Counted from the stretch's first letter, positions 1 to 9,682 are shown. The stretch: 64,000 nt of DNA from an uncultured Bacilli bacterium (GCA_934098295.1 CAKONV010000004.1:69403-133402), one strand, 5' to 3'. A program made the numbers and translations. The notes: a model not told the origin generated them from the sequence alone.

Positions 1-874
1 GTTTTTCATGTAATTCTTGATGAGAATATAATTCTAATAATTGTTCTTCGATTTCTAAACAAATTTGACCACGACATTTTTCAGCATGTAAACAATGATC
101 TAATTTTTCATCACGATGATAATAATATTCTAAATAACAAGTAGGAATAGCACCAACTGTTTGAATTAATTCTCTACTAAAACCACCCGTAGGAATATTT
201 TTCATAGTTGCACTATTTAAGCCTGCTTTCATAGCTTCTGATAGATAATCTTTTCCATTATCTTCAATCTTAGTTACCCATGCCAAATGGTTCAAACCTA
301 AATATTGAACATATGCATTAGGAAGTTTTAATTGATTACGAATACTATCAATTGTATTAATAGGAACATTACATAAGCCCATCATTTTAATAGGTGAATT
401 GTTTAAAACAGCTTCTGCAATCATACCACTAGGATTACTAAAATTAATTAACCAAGCATCTGGACAACATTTTTCCATATGTTTGCAAATATTTAGTATT
501 TGAGGAATGGTACGCATACCCTTAAAGAAGCCACCAATACCATTAGTTTCTTGACCAATCATTCCATACTTTAGAGGAATGGTTTCATCTAAAATACGAG
601 CAGGAAGTTTTCCAACTCTAATTTGAGCAAGGACGAAACTAGCACCCATAAGTGATGCATCCAAATCATCTGTTAAAACAACCTTTGTATCCATACCAGC
701 AGCTTTAATCATTCTTTGAACTAAGCCACCAACGATATTTCTTTTTCTTTCATCAATATCCATTAAATATAATTCTGATAGAGGAATAACGTCTTTTTTA
801 TTAATTAATCCTTCAATCAATTCAGGTGTATAAGTGGAACCTGATCCAATAATAGCAATTTTAATACCTTTCAT
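1..874 (-). CDS. GH4 family 6-phospho-glucosidase, 3' part cut by window edge
   Basis: The first 291 residues of a glycoside hydrolase family 4 enzyme are visible; the family is about 440 residues, so the C-terminal third lies outside the window. GH4 enzymes hydrolyse 6-phosphorylated di-glycosides in the cytosol after PTS uptake, using NAD+ and a divalent metal in a redox mechanism. Seen here: the N-terminal NAD site GSGS (residues 10-13, in IIGSGSTYTPEL), the NFSNP motif at 144-148, and the metal-ligand candidates Cys168 (GLCNVP) and His196 (GLNH). The start is ATG at 874 with AGGAG upstream. The sequence looks closest to 6-phospho-beta-glucosidases (LicH/CelF type), but alpha-specific relatives cannot be excluded. 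No PTS gene is visible in the window. Confidence 0.85.
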   Translation of the reverse strand, partial: MKGIKIAIIGSGSTYTPELIEGLINKKDVIPLSELYLMDIDERKRNIVGGLVQRMIKAAGMDTKVVLTDDLDASLMGASFVLAQIRVGKLPARILDETIPLKYGMIGQETNGIGGFFKGMRTIPQILNICKHMEKCCPDAWLINFSNPSGMIAEAVLNNSPIKMMGLCNVPINTIDSIRNQLKLPNAYVQYLGLNHLAWVTKIEDNGKDYLSEAMKAGLNSATMKNIPTGGFSRELIQTVGAIPTCYLEYYYHRDEKLDHCLHAEKCRGQICLEIEEQLLELYSHQELHEK

Positions 875-960
875 TTTTGTTAAATCTCCTTATCACTTAA
901 AATTATACCACTTTATTACTTTTTATTCAAGAATATTACCAAGCATTAAAATAATATTCA

Positions 961-1803
961 TTAATTCCAACGTTTTTTAAGATCGTAACCAAATATTTGA
1001 ACAACATCAAATAAATTACTTTTTAAAATATCACTAGGAATAATCAAGCCACCACCATTGCCATCTATATCGTAACCAAATTCTTTATATGCACTCCATA
1101 CAATATGAGCACATTGCGTAGGATTAATTTTCTTTTTACTAGTAAAAATACCTGTAAAAGGTGAATACTTTAAATCAATTAAATTATTTACTGCGTAATC
1201 AACAATTCTATTTTTTTCATCATCACTAATTTTAGGTTGTAAAATAACGAAAGTAGTTCGGTCCGTAAAATCACTAATATAACCAATTGAACTAGTAGTG
1301 CCAATCGTATAGGCTTGTAAGAAAGTTTCTTCTACAGCATCAACAACCAAACCAGCATGGCCTAAACGTGACAATAATAAATTTGTAGATGTTCCAACAA
1401 TAACATCACCCTTATTTAGATAACAATATTTTATAGCCTTATCCAAATAACTTGAAAACATATAAGGAGTTGAAAAATCAGTAACTACGGTATAATTATA
1501 AAAATACGATTCTTGAATTTCCAAAATTCTTTTTTTCCCATTAGCACCATTATTTAAGCAACGATTAATTCCTAATTTTGTTAATCCTGTTTGTTTATAT
1601 AAAACTTCATAATCATCATCACTTAAAACCTGTTTATTAATTATTTCTTCAATATCAACTTTTTCATATTTCGGTCCAATATATTTGACACTTTTGCCAC
1701 TAATTATAACAATTAATTCAATTAATGCTAATACTACTAAAAAGGTTATTAAAACTTTGACAATTTTTCTTCTATTATTATATATTTTCATTAATAAATT
1801 CAT
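961..1803 (-). CDS. Membrane-anchored permuted NlpC/P60 (YiiX-like) cysteine hydrolase
   Basis: A 280-residue protein with one N-terminal transmembrane segment (about residues 15-36) and an extracellular domain. The domain resembles the circularly permuted papain-like hydrolases (YiiX/YebB type), in which the His motif precedes the catalytic Cys. Seen: GDVIVGTST followed by GHAGLVVD (candidate catalytic His), then about 80 residues later TQCAHIVWSAYKEFG (candidate catalytic Cys). Family members cleave amide or thioester bonds in cell wall or lipids; the substrate here is unknown. The start is supported by AGGTG 8 nt upstream. It follows the GH4 gene on the same strand but looks functionally unrelated. 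Confidence 0.6.
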   Translation of the reverse strand: MNLLMKIYNNRRKIVKVLITFLVVLALIELIVIISGKSVKYIGPKYEKVDIEEIINKQVLSDDDYEVLYKQTGLTKLGINRCLNNGANGKKRILEIQESYFYNYTVVTDFSTPYMFSSYLDKAIKYCYLNKGDVIVGTSTNLLLSRLGHAGLVVDAVEETFLQAYTIGTTSSIGYISDFTDRTTFVILQPKISDDEKNRIVDYAVNNLIDLKYSPFTGIFTSKKKINPTQCAHIVWSAYKEFGYDIDGNGGGLIIPSDILKSNLFDVVQIFGYDLKKRWN

Positions 1804-1861
1804 ATAATTTCACCTATTTGTTATTATTATATCAAAAAAACATTAAACTAAATATTAATAA

Positions 1862-1908
1862 AGAAAAAAAGCATTAGAAAGAGATAAAAAGTCATTCTTT
1901 CTAATGCT
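1862..1908 (-). terminator. Rho-independent terminator after the Ig-like lipoprotein gene
   Basis: A perfect 13-bp inverted repeat (1870-1882 with 1896-1908, AGCATTAGAAAGA arm) is followed, on the minus strand, by a run of seven T. It lies a few bases past the stop of the gene ending at 1916. Confidence 0.9.
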
Positions 1909-1915
1909 ATTTAAT

Positions 1916-4333
1916 TTAGTTTTTCCAATAAGCAATACTATCAATCATACAACGTGTTGCTTTGGAAACCGTTGTAAAATTAATTGTTTTGTTAGTTGAT
2001 GTATCTACTTTAATCTCATCATATTCTCCATTATTAGAAAGAGAATTAATTGTTACTGGACTTCCACCATTAATTACAATTTTAGTAGTATTTTTCTTGT
2101 AACATGCAACTTTAATAATTACATAATCAACATCACTAGGTACGGTGAAACTAAAAGAACCAACCTTTTTACTACTACCAAATTTTAAACAGCTATTACC
2201 TAAGTCATCATACGCACCAACGTATCCTTGAACCATATTAGTTATAGCAAGTTCATATCCTGCATTTTTTTCATTGTATGAGCTAGCAACGACTCCATCA
2301 TTATGTTTTTGACCATCTTTTTTGTTACCAAAATCGAAGAAAGCCAAAGCTGCTTTTACTGAATTAGACAATACGATTACTTTAAATTCTCTTGATAGAG
2401 TAACACCATCAACAGTTACGGTTGCCACTAAAGTTACATCTTCATCTACACTTCCACGTTTAACTAAAGCTTTATTACCATCAATTGTTATAGCACTGCC
2501 AGCTTTAACTGTCCATGTTGCCACGCTTGATAATTCAAAATCAGCACTTACCTTTTCAGGCACACTAATTTTGGATAATACATAAGAAGCATCCCCTTTT
2601 TGTACTTTATCATTAATTTGAACAATAGCACCATTTTCTACTTCAATAGTACCATTATAATTCTTTAAAGAACCGTAGAAAACTACAACATCATCAATAT
2701 TTGGTTTTATTTCCATACTATCAAAACGAATACTACCATCAAAATTATATGATCCATAAATAGTTAATGTTTCTCCATCAGCATTTTCAATAATCATATT
2801 ACCATAAGTAGTATTAGTTATTTCTTTTACATAACCAATAACATAATATTTTTCTTTAGTATAACTATCACTTTTTTCAACAAGCTTATAAGCATCTTGA
2901 TAACTTATAACAGAAAAGTCAGTTTTAAGAGGCATCCTACCAGCGGGAATTGTTATTTTAAATTCTTTACTTAAGGTTATACTGCCTACCTTAACAACGG
3001 CTACTATAATTACTTGTTGAGCTACCGAAGTTTGGGTAACAATAGCTTTGTTTCCTTCAATTTTAATAGCATCACCAAGAACAACTGTCCAAGTAGCAGC
3101 TTCATCTAATTCAAAATCACTATTATAAGTATCTTTTAATTCTAATGAATTAATAATACAAGTAGCTTTTAAATCATCACTTAAATCATCTATAGCAATT
3201 TCTTCTATTTTTCCCGTATAGAATACTTCGTTCTTTTCGATTTTTGAATTACGATCATAAGAAACGGCATATAAATAGACAATCTTTCCTAAAGATTCTT
3301 TAAGACTAGTTTCCATCTCGGTATTATAAGATTTATTGTAAATCCAAGTTAATTCGCCAGTTTTAATGTCTTTAATAGCATAAATATTACTAGTTCCTGT
3401 TAATTTTTCATTAACTAAATAGCCTTGAATTTTTAATAATTTACCACCAAAATAACCTATTTGATCATCTGAATATTCACCTGCAAAAGATGGTGCTTGT
3501 TCTTTTTCAAATTCATCTGGAGTAACAACACGATATTCTTGTTCTTGTAAATTAGCCTTTTCAATTAATGAGCAAGTCACATTAGAGCCAATTTGTAAAG
3601 TTCCATAATAACTATAAATATCACCAACAACACTAACAGCATCGCCAACACTTATATTGGTATTTTTATAATAAACGTAAATACCTTCCGTTCCATCATT
3701 AATAAAGAAACCAGAAGTACCATTATTAACTTTTGCGGTTACAATACCACTAACGCGAACACGATAAGTAATTTTTCTTATTTCTTCAGTATTTGTTAAA
3801 GTCTTAGGAACTTTATGTTCACCATAAATATAATTCCAAGCTTCTTTCTTTACCTTACTGATAGTACCTGTTGCTTGATTTTCTTCACCTGCAACAACCG
3901 TTACCGTATATGCTTTTGATAAAGTATCAGTTTTATATTCTTTTTCTAGATAAGTATAAGAACCTGTTACTTCAACTGTTAAGGTAACTTTTGCTACTAA
4001 TTTTTCACCATCTAAATAAACTCTTTCATCCTTAGGACTTGGTAAATACACCATTCCGGTGTTTGTAATGATATCTTCATCACTACTATGCCAATTAACT
4101 TCGACATTAGGATAATTTTTATTTACAAGTGGTAAATTAATATTACTATCTACATAATCTAATTTTCCTTCTGCAAAATTAATTTTCGAATAAACAAGTT
4201 TAGTTTTTTTATTAGCTTCTTTCAATAAAGTTTCTTGACTATCAGAACTTTGTGTACATGAAAATACAAAAAATGCCATAACAGCGATAGCAAAACACAA
4301 AAATATTTTTTTGCTAAAACCAAAAATTCTCAT
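1916..4333 (-). CDS. Large surface lipoprotein with atrophied Ig-like and OB-fold domains
   Basis: The start is placed at 4333 because AGGAGGAAG sits just upstream; a longer reading from 4363 would include the ribosome site. The 805-residue product begins with a lipoprotein signal peptide (hydrophobic stretch, then FVFSC with the lipidated Cys near residue 26). Residues about 45-160 look like an atrophied bacterial Ig domain (WHSSDEDIITNTGMV). There follow OB-fold-like segments (YRVRVSGIVTAKVNNGTSGF and a second copy near YYVIGYVKEITNTTYGNM) alternating with short Ig-like units that each contain a WTV..G.AI.I.GNKA segment. The C-terminal 140 residues form a beta-rich ligand-binding-like module. 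Such proteins are extracellular; binding partners cannot be inferred. It appears to be a single-gene transcript with its own promoter and terminator. Confidence 0.65.
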   Translation of the reverse strand: MRIFGFSKKIFLCFAIAVMAFFVFSCTQSSDSQETLLKEANKKTKLVYSKINFAEGKLDYVDSNINLPLVNKNYPNVEVNWHSSDEDIITNTGMVYLPSPKDERVYLDGEKLVAKVTLTVEVTGSYTYLEKEYKTDTLSKAYTVTVVAGEENQATGTISKVKKEAWNYIYGEHKVPKTLTNTEEIRKITYRVRVSGIVTAKVNNGTSGFFINDGTEGIYVYYKNTNISVGDAVSVVGDIYSYYGTLQIGSNVTCSLIEKANLQEQEYRVVTPDEFEKEQAPSFAGEYSDDQIGYFGGKLLKIQGYLVNEKLTGTSNIYAIKDIKTGELTWIYNKSYNTEMETSLKESLGKIVYLYAVSYDRNSKIEKNEVFYTGKIEEIAIDDLSDDLKATCIINSLELKDTYNSDFELDEAATWTVVLGDAIKIEGNKAIVTQTSVAQQVIIVAVVKVGSITLSKEFKITIPAGRMPLKTDFSVISYQDAYKLVEKSDSYTKEKYYVIGYVKEITNTTYGNMIIENADGETLTIYGSYNFDGSIRFDSMEIKPNIDDVVVFYGSLKNYNGTIEVENGAIVQINDKVQKGDASYVLSKISVPEKVSADFELSSVATWTVKAGSAITIDGNKALVKRGSVDEDVTLVATVTVDGVTLSREFKVIVLSNSVKAALAFFDFGNKKDGQKHNDGVVASSYNEKNAGYELAITNMVQGYVGAYDDLGNSCLKFGSSKKVGSFSFTVPSDVDYVIIKVACYKKNTTKIVINGGSPVTINSLSNNGEYDEIKVDTSTNKTINFTTVSKATRCMIDSIAYWKN

Positions 4334-4377
4334 AATTAATTTCTTCCTCCTTATGTATATCATATGTATACACCATA

Positions 4378-4386
4378 ATTATACCA
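4378..4386 (-). promoter_or_regulatory. Extended -10 promoter for the Ig-like lipoprotein gene
   Basis: The minus strand reads TGGTATAAT here, an extended -10 element. It lies about 45 bp upstream of the lipoprotein start. No good -35 is visible. Confidence 0.5.
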
Positions 4387-4416
4387 TAATATACCAGTCA
4401 TGCCCATCATAATGAT

Positions 4417-4452
4417 TAAAAAAAGCAAATTAACCGATAATTAACTTGCTTT
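4417..4452 (-). terminator. Terminator after the first SipW-type signal peptidase gene
   Basis: A ten-base stem (4424-4433 with 4441-4450) contains one G-U pair in the minus transcript and is followed by six T on the minus strand. It closes the surface-fibre gene cluster. Confidence 0.8.
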
Positions 4453-4460
4453 TTTTCCTT

Positions 4461-5114
4461 TTATTTAATTGAATTTTGATTATTTTCAAGTTCTTTTCTA
4501 ATTTCCTCTCTCAACTTTTCTTCTTTCTCATTTATTTGTTCGAGTTCTTTAAGTGCCTTTTCATTTACTTGTTCATTTCTAACATGAATGATATTGATAA
4601 TTTCAGAAATTATTATTACTAAAAAAATAATGATGAATATTAAAAAGATAATACTACGATAATTACTAACAACATTTCCTAAATTTAAAATATTACCATG
4701 CCATACCGCTTTAGCAACATAATTATCCCTTGTAACATATTCACTATCTTCAGCAGTGATAATAGGATTAATACCCTTTGTTTTAATTCCCTTTTCATCA
4801 ATTCTGATAATTCTATGAATTATGTAAATTTTATTTACATTAGAATAATAAACAATATCATCACCAATTTTTAGTTCATCATAATCAACTTTCTTGGAAA
4901 TAACAAAATCACCGGCTTTAATTTCTGGTTCCATTGATTCTGTTGGCACAACTGAATATGTATAACCAAAAATCATCATCGGTTTATTGCTTTTTATAGC
5001 GACAACACCAATAACTAAAACCATAACGGTTATAAAGAAAAAGAAAAGAATTAAAATATTAAGTATTTTATTAATTGTATTTTTTAATTTTACTTTGTTT
5101 TTTTCTTTTGTCAT
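4461..5114 (-). CDS. sipW: Signal peptidase I, SipW (ER/archaeal) type
   Basis: A 217-residue membrane protease that would remove signal peptides from exported proteins at the outer face of the membrane. Seen: a transmembrane segment at about 18-40, the nucleophile motif PTESMEP (Ser60), then the Ser/His-type second motif with His100 (IIHRI). The His replaces the Lys of classical bacterial SPase I. A second transmembrane segment lies at about 153-172, followed by a charged coiled tail. This Ser-His class includes Bacillus SipW, which processes TasA and TapA. The gene is flanked by two terminators, so it is probably its own transcript. Its likely substrates are the TasA-like proteins of this locus or of the 53-64 kb operon. 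The start is backed by an AGGGGTG ribosome site. Confidence 0.88.
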   Translation of the reverse strand: MTKEKNKVKLKNTINKILNILILFFFFITVMVLVIGVVAIKSNKPMMIFGYTYSVVPTESMEPEIKAGDFVISKKVDYDELKIGDDIVYYSNVNKIYIIHRIIRIDEKGIKTKGINPIITAEDSEYVTRDNYVAKAVWHGNILNLGNVVSNYRSIIFLIFIIIFLVIIISEIINIIHVRNEQVNEKALKELEQINEKEEKLREEIRKELENNQNSIK

Positions 5115-5138
5115 CTTTTATCACCCCTCATAAATGAT

Positions 5139-5183
5139 AAAAAAAGGAGAATTATTAATAAATATAAAAATTAACACTCTCCT
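5139..5183 (-). terminator. Terminator after the DUF2357-like gene
   Basis: The minus strand carries an AGGAGA/TCTCCT stem (5145-5150 with 5178-5183) with extra TTAAT/ATTAA pairing inside, followed by seven T. It separates the DUF2357-like gene from the downstream signal peptidase gene. Confidence 0.75.
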
Positions 5184-5204
5184 AATTTATTATTTTCTAA
5201 AACT

Positions 5205-7154
5205 TTATTTTGTATTCTTATTTAATTCGTTTATTTCTTTTGTAGTTTCTTCATCGATTTGTTTTTCTTTCAAATTGATATTTTCTTTTTTAGATTTTAA
5301 AAGATCTTGAAATTTCTTTTTTTCTTTGGCAAGTTTTTCTTTAGTTTTATCTTGTTCTTTTTTCTTAAAAGCATCTAGTTTTTCTTTAATAGCTTTTTTA
5401 TGAGAAGCAAGTCTTTCTTTTTTTCTTTCTCTTGCACTTGTTAAACGATTTTTTTCTTCTTCTAATAAAGCTGCCATTTTATTTTTGTGTTCTAATTCCA
5501 TTTGTTTTAATTCAGCTGCAACTTTCTTTCTTTCGGTAGCGGCAATCGTTTTAGAACCTTCTTTGATTTGTTTATTCATCTCATCAAGTTCATTTTGTAA
5601 AGCCGTTTTATTGTTTTCAATATCTAAAAGTTTGCCATCAAGAAAATCAATTTGTTTTTGATTACGTTCTTTAATCTTCTTGTAATTTTTATCATCCTTT
5701 TCAATGTTTTTCTTAAACATTTCATATTCAGCAGCTTTTTTTCTCTTAGCGTTTTCAGCAATTAGCATTCGGTTAGCTTTATCCATTTTTTTAACTAAAG
5801 AACGTTCAAGTTTTACAGCTTTTTTATAATTCGCCTCTTTGGCTTCTCTTATAGCTTTAGCGAACTTAGCTTTTTGGAAAGCATCAATATAATCTTCATT
5901 AGGATCATTTTCAGTAACCATCTTTTGATAATAATCTTCATCTTCTTCTAGATAGAATAAGGTATCAAATAATGCATCACTTATATTTAAAGTATCCTTA
6001 ATAGCTTTTCTTAGAGCTGCTGGTTCACTAACTTTTTCTTCAATTAAGCTCTTAACTCTTTTATTAAATACTTTTTTATTTTCTTGTAAATAAAATTCAT
6101 TAATAGTATTATCTTCAATAATAATAGCATCAGGATTTTTAACAAAATCAACAGGATTATTCTTGGCAATTTTTGTAGATTTTTTGACAATTGGTTCAAC
6201 GGTTTCTAGATTAACAAAATCAGCACTTCTATTCTTCATGTTATTTAAAACCATACTATAAGTAAAAATGCTCAAACGATGTAGATCATCACCAAAAGCT
6301 TTGCTTAAACGAATTGGACGTTCTTTAATGTTTACATCATAACCCAGTGATGAATAACGATCAATAAATAACCATAGCATATAGGCATTATTAAAATCAA
6401 CATTCTTCAAAATCATGTTTGTTTTCATGATAGGAGGATTAATTTTCTTAGCTTTAGCTAAAGCCTTCATAAATGGTGAACTCTTAAAAGAAGAAACAAG
6501 TGACATTAAGTATTCTGTACGTTTAAGAAGTTCATGATTTTTTTGATTAACAACTTTATTATCTAAATCTTTTTTGATGACAATATCAACTTTAACCGTA
6601 ACTTCACTATCATTAATATGGAAACAATTTTCATAATTCATGTGATCTTTTTGGAAAGATTCAACATTATCACGAATGATTTCATAACGATTTTTAATAA
6701 ACACATATAAGCGATCAATTAAAGTCATAATCATTCGGTTTTCATAAGTTGCAAGTTCTTCTTCCGCAAAACTAGTTAAAATCTTTTTAGGAGTTACCAT
6801 TCCGTTAGGACGAACTTCTTTTATGTATTCAGTATGCGATGTCAAATGTCTAACCGAAGCACTATTAATCTTTTTAGCCTTTTCGATAGCAACGACTTGT
6901 TCATCATATCTAATTGAAGATTTAGGATTCTTTATAATATTATCAATACTTGGCATAAACGCTTCTAATGTTTTAATCCATTCTTCATCAAATACTTTTA
7001 CTTCAGTGATATTTTTTTGGTAAAATTTACTATCGCCACTAGAAAGCGAAGCATAAAAGTACTTAGCGAAATCACTAGCTTTATCAGAAGTTTTAAATTT
7101 ATCTACTAGTGATTCATAATATAAATCTAATTCATCTTTTGAACGAGGTGACAT
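5205..7154 (-). CDS. DUF2357-like protein with long C-terminal coiled coil
   Basis: The start is ATG at 7154. A GTG at 7163 would lie inside the ribosome site AGGAGGGTG. The 649-residue product is cytosolic, with no signal peptide or membrane segment. The N-terminal half (about 1-330) resembles the DUF2357 domain found in McrC-type partners of McrB ATPases, with the characteristic ELATYENRMIMTLIDRLY stretch near residue 135. I see no PD-(D/E)xK nuclease motif. The last 230 residues are instead an almost continuous Lys/Glu-rich coiled coil. It lies 21 bp downstream of the McrB-like AAA+ gene, so the two are surely co-translated and probably form a complex. DUF2357 assignment is from pattern recall and should be tested by profile search. 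A structural or regulatory role is more likely than DNA cleavage. Confidence 0.6.
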   Translation of the reverse strand: MSPRSKDELDLYYESLVDKFKTSDKASDFAKYFYASLSSGDSKFYQKNITEVKVFDEEWIKTLEAFMPSIDNIIKNPKSSIRYDEQVVAIEKAKKINSASVRHLTSHTEYIKEVRPNGMVTPKKILTSFAEEELATYENRMIMTLIDRLYVFIKNRYEIIRDNVESFQKDHMNYENCFHINDSEVTVKVDIVIKKDLDNKVVNQKNHELLKRTEYLMSLVSSFKSSPFMKALAKAKKINPPIMKTNMILKNVDFNNAYMLWLFIDRYSSLGYDVNIKERPIRLSKAFGDDLHRLSIFTYSMVLNNMKNRSADFVNLETVEPIVKKSTKIAKNNPVDFVKNPDAIIIEDNTINEFYLQENKKVFNKRVKSLIEEKVSEPAALRKAIKDTLNISDALFDTLFYLEEDEDYYQKMVTENDPNEDYIDAFQKAKFAKAIREAKEANYKKAVKLERSLVKKMDKANRMLIAENAKRKKAAEYEMFKKNIEKDDKNYKKIKERNQKQIDFLDGKLLDIENNKTALQNELDEMNKQIKEGSKTIAATERKKVAAELKQMELEHKNKMAALLEEEKNRLTSARERKKERLASHKKAIKEKLDAFKKKEQDKTKEKLAKEKKKFQDLLKSKKENINLKEKQIDEETTKEINELNKNTK

Positions 7155-7175
7155 TATTATCACCCTCCTTTGTTA

Positions 7176-8738
7176 TTAATAATTTTTAATTAGTTCGTTT
7201 AAATAAGCAATTGATTCTGCAAATGATCCTTTACCAAACAATTTATTTAATAAGGTAATTAATTGATTCATTTCATCTTTTAAGAAAGCTAAATTTAATC
7301 CCTCAAATTTTCTTAAAATCTTACGTAAGAAAATATAATCTAAGCCTCTTATTTCACTACCACCACAAGCAACATAAGCAGGTACAAAATCCTTAATTTG
7401 TTTCATAATACGGTTACCAAAAGTAATTTTAAATTTACTAGCAATAAATTCATCAACTTTTAATAATTTGCCAATATTGGCAAGACTAATCGAATGTAGC
7501 TCTTTTTCTTTAGTCATAAGTGAATTAAAATATTCATAAGTCATATTAATATTTTCTGTAAATGGTGCATCAATAAATTCCGCACGATGATTCATTTCAA
7601 TAGAAACAGCACGGTCATAAACTTTATCCGTAATTGTAAAAGTTGAATCATCACGGTTAGCCGTTCCAACAAACCAAACATTTTGAGGAACTAAAATCTT
7701 ACCATTAATAATATGTTTTGGATCATCAGGTAAAGATTCAGGAACAATATCAATTTTCCATTCATCTTTATTTGGCATTTCCATAATTGATAAGAATTCA
7801 GCAAAATAATATTCAATTCTAGCTAAGTTCATTTCATCTAATACAATAAAATTCAAATCATCACGATAAGTAGTTTCATATAATGACTTCAAAAAGTCAG
7901 TTTCATTAAACTTTTTAGTAAATTCATTTAAATAACCAAGCATTTCGGCACGATCTCGCCAAGATGGTTGTACAGAAATAATTGATGTATCATTTTTGAA
8001 GAATTTACCCATCGCATAAGGAAGTGATGTTTTACCAGTACCAGAAATACCTTCAAGAATTAAAATCTTCGATGTAGCAAGGCCAGCAAAGAATGTTCTA
8101 ATTACATGTTGATCATAATACAAATGAAGTTGACTAGCTGAATAATTAATGAAACGATCAACTAGTTGAGGAAGACTTACCATATCATCAGCATTCATAG
8201 AAACTAGTGACAATTCATTTTCATATTTCAAATCAACAGCTGAAAGTTTTGGGAAACGAGTTGAGGCAACAAGAGCTTTAGGAGCTTCGTTTTTCTTAAC
8301 TTCTTTGTTTTCACCGCCAATATAACCACCATTTGTCATATTACTACCAGTTAATCCTAAACCATTAACCTTTAAGGCTAGAATCTTATTCTTTTCATCA
8401 ACAAGTTCAGCAATATTGGCATTTAAATCAGCAATTTGTTCTAACAAAACATCTTTTTCAATTTCACGTTTAGTAAATCTAATGTATCTACGACATAATT
8501 GAAAGAAACGTACCGTCAAAAAGCCAAAAAAACCAACATTAATGATAATTACTAAAAATTCAAATACCCAATCTAAAAAATTAAAATCGCCCCAGGCATT
8601 ACCTAATTGTTTAAAATATTGGATATTGTTACGAACTAAAAGATCCGCAAAAAAGTCAAAAATACTTTTTAATAGTTTCCATAAATTTTGAAAAAAATCA
8701 CGTAAATATTCAATATAATATCTTGCAAAATTTACCAT
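7176..8738 (-). CDS. Membrane-anchored McrB-like AAA+ ATPase
   Basis: A 520-residue protein: amphipathic/hydrophobic N-terminus, a clear transmembrane segment at about 57-78, a short coiled coil (about 88-120), a linker, then an AAA+ module. Seen: Walker A GISGTGKTS (230-238), Walker B with the McrB-family signature VLDEMNLARIEYYFAEFLS (DE at 301-302), sensor-1 GTANRDDST (358-366), and an arginine-finger candidate in DKVYDRAV. McrB proteins are GTPase/ATPase motors of modification-dependent restriction, but they are soluble and carry DNA-reading N-domains. This one has a membrane anchor instead. It is followed by the DUF2357-like gene and preceded by a signal peptidase gene. I infer a motor acting at the membrane, perhaps on the assembly or turnover of the locus's surface proteins. 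Confidence 0.75.
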   Translation of the reverse strand: MVNFARYYIEYLRDFFQNLWKLLKSIFDFFADLLVRNNIQYFKQLGNAWGDFNFLDWVFEFLVIIINVGFFGFLTVRFFQLCRRYIRFTKREIEKDVLLEQIADLNANIAELVDEKNKILALKVNGLGLTGSNMTNGGYIGGENKEVKKNEAPKALVASTRFPKLSAVDLKYENELSLVSMNADDMVSLPQLVDRFINYSASQLHLYYDQHVIRTFFAGLATSKILILEGISGTGKTSLPYAMGKFFKNDTSIISVQPSWRDRAEMLGYLNEFTKKFNETDFLKSLYETTYRDDLNFIVLDEMNLARIEYYFAEFLSIMEMPNKDEWKIDIVPESLPDDPKHIINGKILVPQNVWFVGTANRDDSTFTITDKVYDRAVSIEMNHRAEFIDAPFTENINMTYEYFNSLMTKEKELHSISLANIGKLLKVDEFIASKFKITFGNRIMKQIKDFVPAYVACGGSEIRGLDYIFLRKILRKFEGLNLAFLKDEMNQLITLLNKLFGKGSFAESIAYLNELIKNY

Positions 8739-8763
8739 ATGATAACCTCTTTCTTAAAAAGAT

Positions 8764-8790
8764 GGGTATGTCTTAAAACTAAGCATACCC
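8764..8790 (-). terminator. Intercistronic hairpin between signal peptidase and AAA+ genes
   Basis: The arms GGGTATG and CATACCC (8764-8770 with 8784-8790) form a stem. The minus transcript continues ATCTTTTT, a weak T tract. It is probably a partial terminator that tunes read-through into the AAA+ and DUF2357-like genes. Confidence 0.55.
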
Positions 8791-8808
8791 TAATTTTTCA
8801 TAAATCAA

Positions 8809-9609
8809 TTATTTATTTGATTCGTTAGAATCATTCTTAGCTTGCTCAGCTAAAATTTCAGCACGTAAACGAGCTTTCATTTCTTCTTCTGTTTCTGCTT
8901 GTTTCTTCTTTAATTCTTCTAATTCTTTAAATTTGCCATCATCAGATTTTAATTTACGATAATTATTAATATTTAATATTAACATTAGTAATTGCACAAT
9001 AAAGAATATAGCAACAGGAATAACAATAAAAATTAAGAAACCATTAGAAGTTTGTAAAAACTTCATAGCCTTACCAACTGAATTTAACTTACCAGTATAA
9101 ATAGCACGAACATCATCAGCAACTACCGTTTCATATTGGATGCCATCATTATCGCCACCAATAACATAAGGTCTTTGTCTTAATGCGTTCTTATCACCTT
9201 GCGTAATAAAAGTAAGATTACCACTTTCATCTTTTATTTCAACAATTCTATGAGTATTAAGAAAATAACTATTAGAAGCTGAATCATAATATTTAAAAGT
9301 AATAATATCACCAACTTTTAACTTACTAAGCATTTTATTACGATTCTTATCCGTAACCTTCTTTACAAATAGTAAAGCATTAACATCAAAAGAATCAGGC
9401 TTATCACCATCCATGGAATCAGTTACTACTGTAACATATCCATTACCAAAAATACTTGCAACTTCTAGTTTTTTTCTATCTCTTGTTAAATTAGAAATTG
9501 AAAAAACTAATAATAATGCTATTAAAACGTAAAAGAAAACATTAACAACAGTCTTCGTAACCTTCAACCATTTCTTCTCTTCTTTTACTACTTCTTTGTT
9601 TTCTTCCAT
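8809..9609 (-). CDS. Signal peptidase I, SipW type, second copy
   Basis: The start is ATG at 9609, preceded by AGAGGA. A GTG at 9642 would lie at the predicted transcription start and lacks a ribosome site. The 266-residue protein has a transmembrane segment at about 20-40, the nucleophile motif VTDSMDG (Ser65), His120 (NTHRIVEI) in place of the usual Lys, a second transmembrane segment near 200-222 and a charged C-terminal coil. It is a Ser-His signal peptidase like Bacillus SipW, acting on the outer membrane face. It diverges from the copy at 4461-5114, with a longer insert between Ser and His, so the two may serve different substrates. It sits directly after the TasA-like genes and has its own promoter. 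Confidence 0.85.
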   Translation of the reverse strand: MEENKEVVKEEKKWLKVTKTVVNVFFYVLIALLLVFSISNLTRDRKKLEVASIFGNGYVTVVTDSMDGDKPDSFDVNALLFVKKVTDKNRNKMLSKLKVGDIITFKYYDSASNSYFLNTHRIVEIKDESGNLTFITQGDKNALRQRPYVIGGDNDGIQYETVVADDVRAIYTGKLNSVGKAMKFLQTSNGFLIFIVIPVAIFFIVQLLMLILNINNYRKLKSDDGKFKELEELKKKQAETEEEMKARLRAEILAEQAKNDSNESNK

Positions 9610-9653
9610 AAAATCCTCTTTCTTTTTACCTAGAGTAAACACAATATAGTCTT

Positions 9654-9682
9654 ATTATAACATACTCTACACAAAATTGCAA
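9654..9682 (-). promoter_or_regulatory. Sigma-A promoter for the second signal peptidase gene
   Basis: On the minus strand there is a -35 TTGCAA (9677-9682), a 17-bp spacer and a -10 TATAAT (9654-9659). It allows the signal peptidase/AAA+/DUF2357 unit to be transcribed independently of the upstream riboswitch. Confidence 0.7.

Noticed and set aside
2322..2585. Plus-strand frame of 87 codons inside the lipoprotein gene
   Set aside because: It lies antisense to a well-supported coding region, has no ribosome site and a low-complexity translation; shadow frame.
5205..8738. McrBC-type restriction system
   Set aside because: No PD-(D/E)xK nuclease motif in the DUF2357-like protein, no DNA-reading domain on the ATPase, and the ATPase is membrane-anchored.
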